From: Lycium barbarum
Lineage: Eukaryota > Streptophyta > Magnoliopsida > Solanales > Solanaceae
Length of the DNA: 64,000 nt
Reading direction: 5' to 3'
Assembly: GCF_019175385.1 (NCBI RefSeq)
Contig: NC_083347.1
Location: 122,520,124 to 122,584,123, forward strand
In this document: piece by piece, positions 59,162 through 64,000 of the stretch
Numbering within the stretch: the stretch's first letter is position 1
Layout: the number at the start of each line of letters is the position of its first letter
The notes under the pieces: generated by a model
The model's database searches: none
Told to the model about the DNA's origin: nothing
What the model saw: only the letters and a program-made list of their open reading frames with translations
Made by a program: the position numbers and the translations under genes

Positions 59162-60048
59162 AATTGGTATCAGAGCTAAATTTCATAAAAACCTTGTTGA
59201 CCTCATCGTATACCAAATCACACCCTCTATTAACTCCAACACCGTTGATAACCAGCTTTCCCCACAGTGCACTTTGCATTTTATCCAGTATAAATCTTTG
59301 TGGGAAGGAGAGGGTTCCAAACTTCTCCTCTACGAAGTTGAAGTAGATGATAGCATCTCGCAGACCAGTCCAATAAAGTACCCCTTTGAGGAAGATACAA
59401 CTCCCAGAAAAACATGAACGGGGGTACTTTATTATTCCAATCTTTTCTTTGATTCTTCTACGGGAGTTGATTCCTAGAGTTAGAATCTTGATCCTATATT
59501 GTTTTTTCTTCTTGAAAACCTGAAGCAATTTGTATTTTTCCATATTCCGATCAAATTCCAAGAACAACCTAGGACTACGTAAGCCATTTGCATTAATCAT
59601 AGAGGACGACAAAGCTTTTGTCTCCCTGGTAGTGACGTTATACAAGTAAACTTGAGTATCTTTATAGCTATAGAAACAAACAAGGCCATTGCAATGATTT
59701 GAGCAAGTAGTGATCTCCCTTGGGTTGAAATATTGACAAGGACACATGAGTTGTAAACGTAATCCTTTTAGTTTTGTTGGGGAATTGGAAGGGTTTTCTA
59801 CAACTTCACTAAGGAATGAACGTATTTCAAATAAGAGGTGGGTGGCTAGGGGACGGGCTTGAGAACTAGTATTGTGGGACTTGGACAAAGTTGGGATCAT
59901 GTTGTATCAAATTGTTCCAAGTTTTAGAAACACACCTAAATCGCATGAGAGATTTACCTGGAAGCCATGTTAGTAACTCGAATACTATGTCATCTGCAAA
60001 CCCATGCTTCTCCTCAATTTGAAGGTTGGTGAGAAAGTGCATCAACAA
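59121..60048 (-). pseudogene. F-box protein gene captured by an LTR element
   Basis: F-box proteins are substrate receptors of SCF ubiquitin ligases. The first frame (60048-59866) holds the F-box: DDIVFELLTWLPGKSLMRFR then CVSKTWNNLIQHDPNFV. The second frame (59900-59121, 259 aa) continues with the F-box-associated region, including HCNGLVCFYSYKD, YLYNVTTRETKALSSS and further FBA-type phrases to a stop. One inserted base near 59890 separates the frames; otherwise the gene is nearly whole (about 300 aa), so it is either a young pseudogene or a sequencing slip. The last dozen or so codons lie in the 5' LTR. No introns, which fits capture as RNA, though many F-box genes lack introns anyway. The start is uncertain because the N-terminus runs into the minisatellite. 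Confidence 0.85.
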
Positions 60049-60300
60049 ATTAGAATGTTGGAGAGAAAGTGTTCCAACGATTGTGAAGGTTGAAGAGAAA
60101 GTGCTTCAACAATTGAAGGTTGGTGAGAAAGTGCATCAACAAATTGGAATATTGGAGAGAAAGTGCTCCAACGATTGTGAACGTTGAAGAGAAATGCTTC
60201 AAAAAATTGGAAGATAGTGAGTGACGGTTGAAGAGAAAGTGCTTAAACAATTGATGGGCTGGAAACAAGTGCTTTAACAATTGGAAGATGGTGACAAGTG
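60020..60300. repeat. Minisatellite upstream of the F-box gene
   Basis: About eight imperfect copies of a 30-36 bp unit, GTTGAAGAGAAAGTGCTTCAACAATT. On the minus strand one frame reads repeated LLKHFLFNLH / LLMHFLTNLQ phrases in line with the gene start. Confidence 0.85.
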
Positions 60301-60339
60301 CATGAAGAATCAGATATACAATTTTGAATTACGGGAGAA

Positions 60340-60575
60340 TATTGGAAATAATAATTCAAAATGGTAGGAAACCAAAATTGGTTAGGATTTGGTATTTTAA
60401 TTCATGCCTAATTAGGATTTATAGTCAAATTAGTATAGGAATAGATTTTTCTATTTTGAGTTAAAATAGGTTTTATTCTATTATAAATAGGGTTGCTGCT
60501 ATTTATTTTATGTTGTGGAGATTGTAGAGAGCATTCAGAGATTCAAAGAGCTTATCAATAGAATATTTTCCTTCA
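60340..60575 (+). repeat. 3' LTR of F-box element
   Basis: Starts TATTGGAAAT (TG changed to TA), ends TTCCTTCA. Confidence 0.92.
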
Positions 60576-61095
60576 ACAACTTTCAAACAAAGCAACATTG
60601 CTTTATCAGATAGGCTAGTGGTAGAGCTATTAGGCATGAAGCGTGGTAATCTGAAAGTCGATTCAGCTTATCGGTTGATAAATGGAAATTTTAAAAGGCT
60701 TGATGAAGTAACTGCTAGGAAGACTGGATTCGACTATGCTCTTTATGACGATGAGGAGGTGGAGGAAGAGGAATCTTCCTCTCCTGATGACTGAAATGTT
60801 TTCTTCCATTTGTTCATGTGAAGTCGAAAGATTTACTTCCATATTTTTGTTAAGTATTTGAAACATTCTACTTTATGTTTGGCATGTATGGTCCTTAACT
60901 TGTAGCGTCTTATTTGCGGTGAAATTCCCTATTGTGAAAAAAAAAAAAAAAGGTCAATAATATATGACTTAATAGTAAGAAAATTCACTATTAATTGTCA
61001 CTTTTTTTAGAGTATTTCTATGGTTAAGAGATTACTGCCGGAAAAGTTAACTGTAACTATAAAGTTAGAATGAAAAACTCAAAAATTAGTCTGTA

Positions 61096-62215
61096 GTATT
61101 AATGAGCAAAGTAGTTAATAGTTATGTAGTAGAAAAACATCGATCGATCTACGTTGCCCTTTGTACATCATGTGATAAAAATCTTCTTAGGTATTATATC
61201 TTAGTTTAACTGGACATAGGGTTTTTAAAGGGTAAGAATGCCTTTTGAATCTTGTGGAGGAATAATTTGATCCTACCATGATTCTTTATCGGGTACCAAA
61301 TCAAGTTAATAAAGAAGATTGAACCAATCGAGGGTGGGAGTGAGACTTTCAACCAGACTTTGGGGGGGGGGGGGGGGGGGGAGTTGGGTATAGTTGTAAT
61401 TTGCCAAGGCAAGGTTGGGCGGAATCAACAAATATTTGTGTTGTCAGGGTGAAGCGGATATTACTCCATGCTGCTTGTTGCGCGAAGTCAAACTTCGCGA
61501 AGAAAGAAATTACGACTTCACCAACCACTCTGGCCCAATCGTCCTACTTCTTTCCTCAAGAGTGCTAAATATTTAAATATGTCATGTGAGATGTTATAAT
61601 TAAAGAGTTACAAAATATAAAGGATGATGTTTTTAACACAATAAAAAAGAAAAATAAGACAAATAAATTGATAAAGGAGGCGATTTATCAGCTATAAAAA
61701 AAAATACTATTGAATCACAAGTCAAACGTAACGTTAAAATCTAACTCGATGATTTTCTTATGTGATAATAATAATGGTAGAAATCACCACAAGGGTGTTA
61801 TTTGAAAAGAAAATATTTTAAATAATTGCACTTTGCTATATTCCAGTTCCCAGTAACTTATTGACTAGAGAAAGATAAATGCTTGATCAGGCTATAAAGT
61901 TTATGAGCTTGAAATGCTAATTTTTCTTAAGTTATCGGGTTCTAAATTAATTTATATATACAATAATAAATAAAATTCTAAACTAAATAGAAAGGTTGAA
62001 CCCAAAAAAAAAAAAAGATTTTGTCGAATTAGTTTGGATCTTTTCTTTTAAAAAAATATTAGTATGATATGATCTTTTCTCTTTCGTCGTTTTCACTGAA
62101 AGTATATGAATCAAAATTTAAAAAATAAAAGTTTGTTCATTCTTATCCAAACATTCATTTGGTTGTATGACACACACAATAAATAAAACATAAGACCATG
62201 GGGACAGTGTAATAG
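61096..62215. other. Gene-free DNA with a G run
   Basis: No gene seen. Run of 20 G at 61362-61381 and a short GCGAAGTCAAACTTCGC palindrome near 61480. The rest is AT-rich. Confidence 0.5.
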
Positions 62216-62220
62216 ATTAA

Positions 62221-62613
62221 TGATAGACTATGAAATAGTCAACGTAAATATTAGCATAATCTTTTCATAATTAGCAAATGTATATTAGGCTTGATCTCTT
62301 CCTTATGTATAGCTAATTAGGTTCTATAATTTAGCCTAGCATTATGCTGACAGTTACATACCTACTTTGTATATATTGACTATCATACATCAATACAAAT
62401 CACGGATTGATTTCCTACATGGTATCAGAGCGGAAGATCAGCCACCTTCGATGCGTTGTACGCGGTGAGTTCGGTGATGTCAGTTGGTGGTATAATGTGC
62501 CCAAGTACGGAGTGGACGCGGGCTAGAACCTTGAAGAGATCACGCCTAATATACATTTGCTAATTATGAAAATATTATGTCAATATTTACGTTGACTATT
62601 TCATAGTCTATCA
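62221..62613 (+). mobile_element. LTR-like element with inverted ends
   Basis: A 5-bp duplication ATTAA (62216-62220, 62614-62618) flanks TGATAGACTATG ... CATAGTCTATCA. A putative 5' LTR (62221-62419, ending CTACA) is followed by TGGTATCAGAGC (62420-62431), the initiator tRNA primer site. The right end is not a direct LTR copy but a 67-bp inverted copy of the left end (62547-62613). Coding capacity none. Confidence 0.7.
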
Positions 62614-62951
62614 ATTAATAATATCATAGAAAATATGGTCAATATTGGAAGATGCAAGTGTCCGAATAGAATTAATTTATGAACTAACTATTGTAACCAT
62701 GTAGTCTCTTCTTATGGTTAAAATCTATTTGATTTTATAGATTCTCAGAATACTTTTAAGTAAAAATGAGGAGATGGTACGATATAATCAGTAATATTAT
62801 CCAATAAAAGTTTTATATGATATATAATATCGATCTTAATTATACGTCTTAATATAAAAATCTCCTGGGAAATAATTGGCTAAAAACTAAGCATTTATAA
62901 TAGGCTATATTACCTTTGATGTTAAACATAAACTACAATTCTCTCACCTAG

Positions 62952-63493
62952 TTTATTTTTTTGTAATTTATGTTAAATGGAAGAGCAAATTTTAAGGTAG
63001 GAGTTAGACGTGATTCCCACACCTAATACCTTTAATCCCGATTTATTAACTCTAAAGTAATATTTAATTGAATGGATATATATTTTTATATCCATATAAT
63101 CATATGGGCCCCAATAAGATAATTGTTAAGTACAGGTGCACTTTAAGAAACAAGATTATACAAAGATTTGGATGTCAAACACATGGGATAGACATAAGAT
63201 TTGGATTGGTTTATTTTTTAATTTATGTTAAATGGAAGAGCAAATTTTAAGGTAGGAGTTAGACGTGATTCCCACACCTAATACCTTTAATCCCGATTTA
63301 TTAACTCTAAAGCTTATAGTAATATTTAATTGAATGGATATATATTTTTATATCCATATAATCATATGTGCCCCAATAAGATAATTGTTAAGTACAGGTG
63401 CACTTTAAGAAACAAGATTATGCAAAGATTTGGATGTCAAACACATGGGATAGACATAAGATTTGGATGTCAAACACATGGGATAGACATTAA
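62952..63493 (+). repeat. 255-bp tandem duplication
   Basis: Copies begin about 62952 and 63207 (TTATTTTT, AATTTATGTTAAATGGAAGA). The second has an extra 33-bp unit, GATTTGGATGTCAAACACAT..., repeated (63428-63493). Few differences, so recent. ORFs at 63068 and 63330 are echoes of the repeat. Confidence 0.9.
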
Positions 63494-63619
63494 CGTTCCT
63501 ACTAGAATTGTTTTCTCTGATTAATATTTTATACATCAAATTCCAAGTTCTTGATTTGTTTTTTAATATTAGTAAGGGATAGTCAATAGTAAAGAAAACA
63601 AGATATACCAACATGTGTG

Positions 63620-63810
63620 AACGTGGAGTGGTAGCTATATATTTTTTCATATTTGATTAGAGATTTTGGATTTGAACTCTGAGTATGAAAGTTTTTATTA
63701 TTGAGCAATTTATCCCCCAAGTGAAAATTGCTGGCACGAGTTTAGATTTCATCAGACCCTAATACAAATATCGAACACTGGGTAGGCAACAAAAACAAAA
63801 AGAAGAGAAG
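63620..63810 (+). mobile_element. tRNA-derived SINE, diverged
   Basis: GTGGAGTGGTAGCTATATAT, a B-box-like GGATTTGAACTCTG, ATTGAGCAATTTATCCCCCA and CGAACACTGGGTAGG match the outer SINE family of 31038-31200. AGATATA occurs on both sides and may be the target duplication. Confidence 0.6.
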
Positions 63811-64000
63811 ATATAAAAAAGAATTGCATATAAATGGTTTAGAAAAATATTAGAATATGAATTTGAATGAACCCCGTATCAATACCGTGTTACGCTCTTG
63901 TCAGTAATGCCATTTTCTCGATTAGTCCAAATTTACATCGGAGCGGCTCACCAAGGGGTAAAATGTTCTCTAATACAATTGCCTAATTCTAATTCTTCAT

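Larger units (their letters stand above)
58926..60575 (+). mobile_element. Small LTR element carrying an antisense F-box gene
   Basis: LTRs 58926-59161 and 60340-60575 (236 bp each) differ at 13 positions, about 5.5 percent. A 5-bp duplication ACAAC flanks it (58921-58925, 60576-60580). TGGTATCAGAGC (59165-59176), complementary to initiator tRNA, follows the 5' LTR by 3 bp, and a purine tract CGGGAGAA precedes the 3' LTR. There is no gag or pol; the 1178-bp interior is occupied by an F-box gene on the minus strand and a minisatellite. Confidence 0.92.
58471..60794 (+). pseudogene. Coiled-coil/acidic-tail pseudogene, copy 2, split
   Basis: 58471-58925 matches the first part of copy 1 and 60581-60794 the last, with the reading order restored if 58926-60580 is removed. 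Frame breaks differ from copy 1 (for example a stop near 58877), so both decayed separately. Acidic tail DDEEVEEEE is kept. Confidence 0.65.
51053..61095. repeat. Second tandem duplication (coiled-coil pseudogene locus)
   Basis: Copy 1 is 51053-51220 plus 56766-57900; copy 2 is 58149-58925 plus 60581-61095. They share upstream sequence, the pseudogene and downstream sequence. Each is split by a different insertion, and each shows the other's empty site. Confidence 0.9.

Noticed and set aside
59121..60048. Independent host F-box gene unrelated to the LTRs
   Set aside because: ACAAC target duplication outside both LTRs and the intact pseudogene sequence on either side place the gene inside the inserted unit.
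60020..60300. CRISPR-like array
   Set aside because: Repeats are imperfect and adjoining with no unique spacers; plant nuclear context.
63068..63524. Two 60-64 aa ORFs with a similar start
   Set aside because: They come from the 255-bp tandem duplication and have no coding signature.
63830..64000. Possible organelle-derived DNA at the window end
   Set aside because: Somewhat higher GC, but no recognisable plastid or mitochondrial gene.

Overview
This window is nuclear DNA from a flowering plant, most likely Solanaceae. It is AT-rich, its genes have introns with GT/AG junctions, and it carries repeat types I associate with that family: tRNA-derived SINEs with TTG-rich tails, MITEs with outward ends GAGCCCGTTTGG or CTCCCTCCG, and hAT elements with ends CAGTGGCGGAGC. 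The species cannot be fixed from sequence alone. Only three genes look intact: a five-exon GDSL esterase/lipase (2094-7662, minus) and two nearly identical intronless S40-type senescence regulator genes (33797-34231 and 39991-40425, plus). Almost everything else is mobile DNA or its remains.

Layout. 1-9 kb: the GDSL gene, with a MITE, a small Helitron and a Stowaway MITE in its introns, followed upstream by a 957-bp hAT element. 9.5-17 kb: a complete 321-bp TRIM retroelement, a 2.56-kb solo LTR carrying a SINE, and a Mutator-like MITE. 17.3-22.4 kb: a recently inserted Ty1/copia element with practically identical LTRs but a gutted interior. 22.6-24.2 kb: Stowaway MITEs and a MITE nested in a MITE. 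24.2-40.7 kb: a tandem segmental duplication (unit A about 24.19-34.5 kb, unit B about 34.97-40.67 kb), each unit ending in one S40 gene. The units differ mainly by unit-specific insertions: unit A holds a gene-capturing hAT with a sulfate transporter fragment, a truncated SINE, a hAT remnant with a decayed transposase and a pogo-like remnant; unit B holds a TRIM. 40.7-48.8 kb: gene-poor DNA with a 1.4-kb Helitron and local direct repeats. 48.9-50.9 kb: a long inverted-repeat element and a five-copy array of about 175 bp. 51.0-61.1 kb: a second duplicated locus, a degenerate coiled-coil/acidic-tail gene in two copies. Copy 1 was invaded just upstream by a 5.5-kb Helitron, and copy 2 by a 1.65-kb LTR element that carries an antisense F-box gene. 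61-64 kb: a small LTR-like element with inverted rather than direct ends, and a 255-bp tandem duplication.

The parts do not form a pathway. The unifying theme is duplication followed by lineage-specific insertion: several insertions can be dated relative to a duplication because the sister copy keeps the empty site. The most notable objects are three elements that carry host gene pieces (hAT with a STAS-domain fragment, LTR element with an F-box gene, Helitron with exon-like segments) and a TRIM reduced to two LTRs plus 33 bp.
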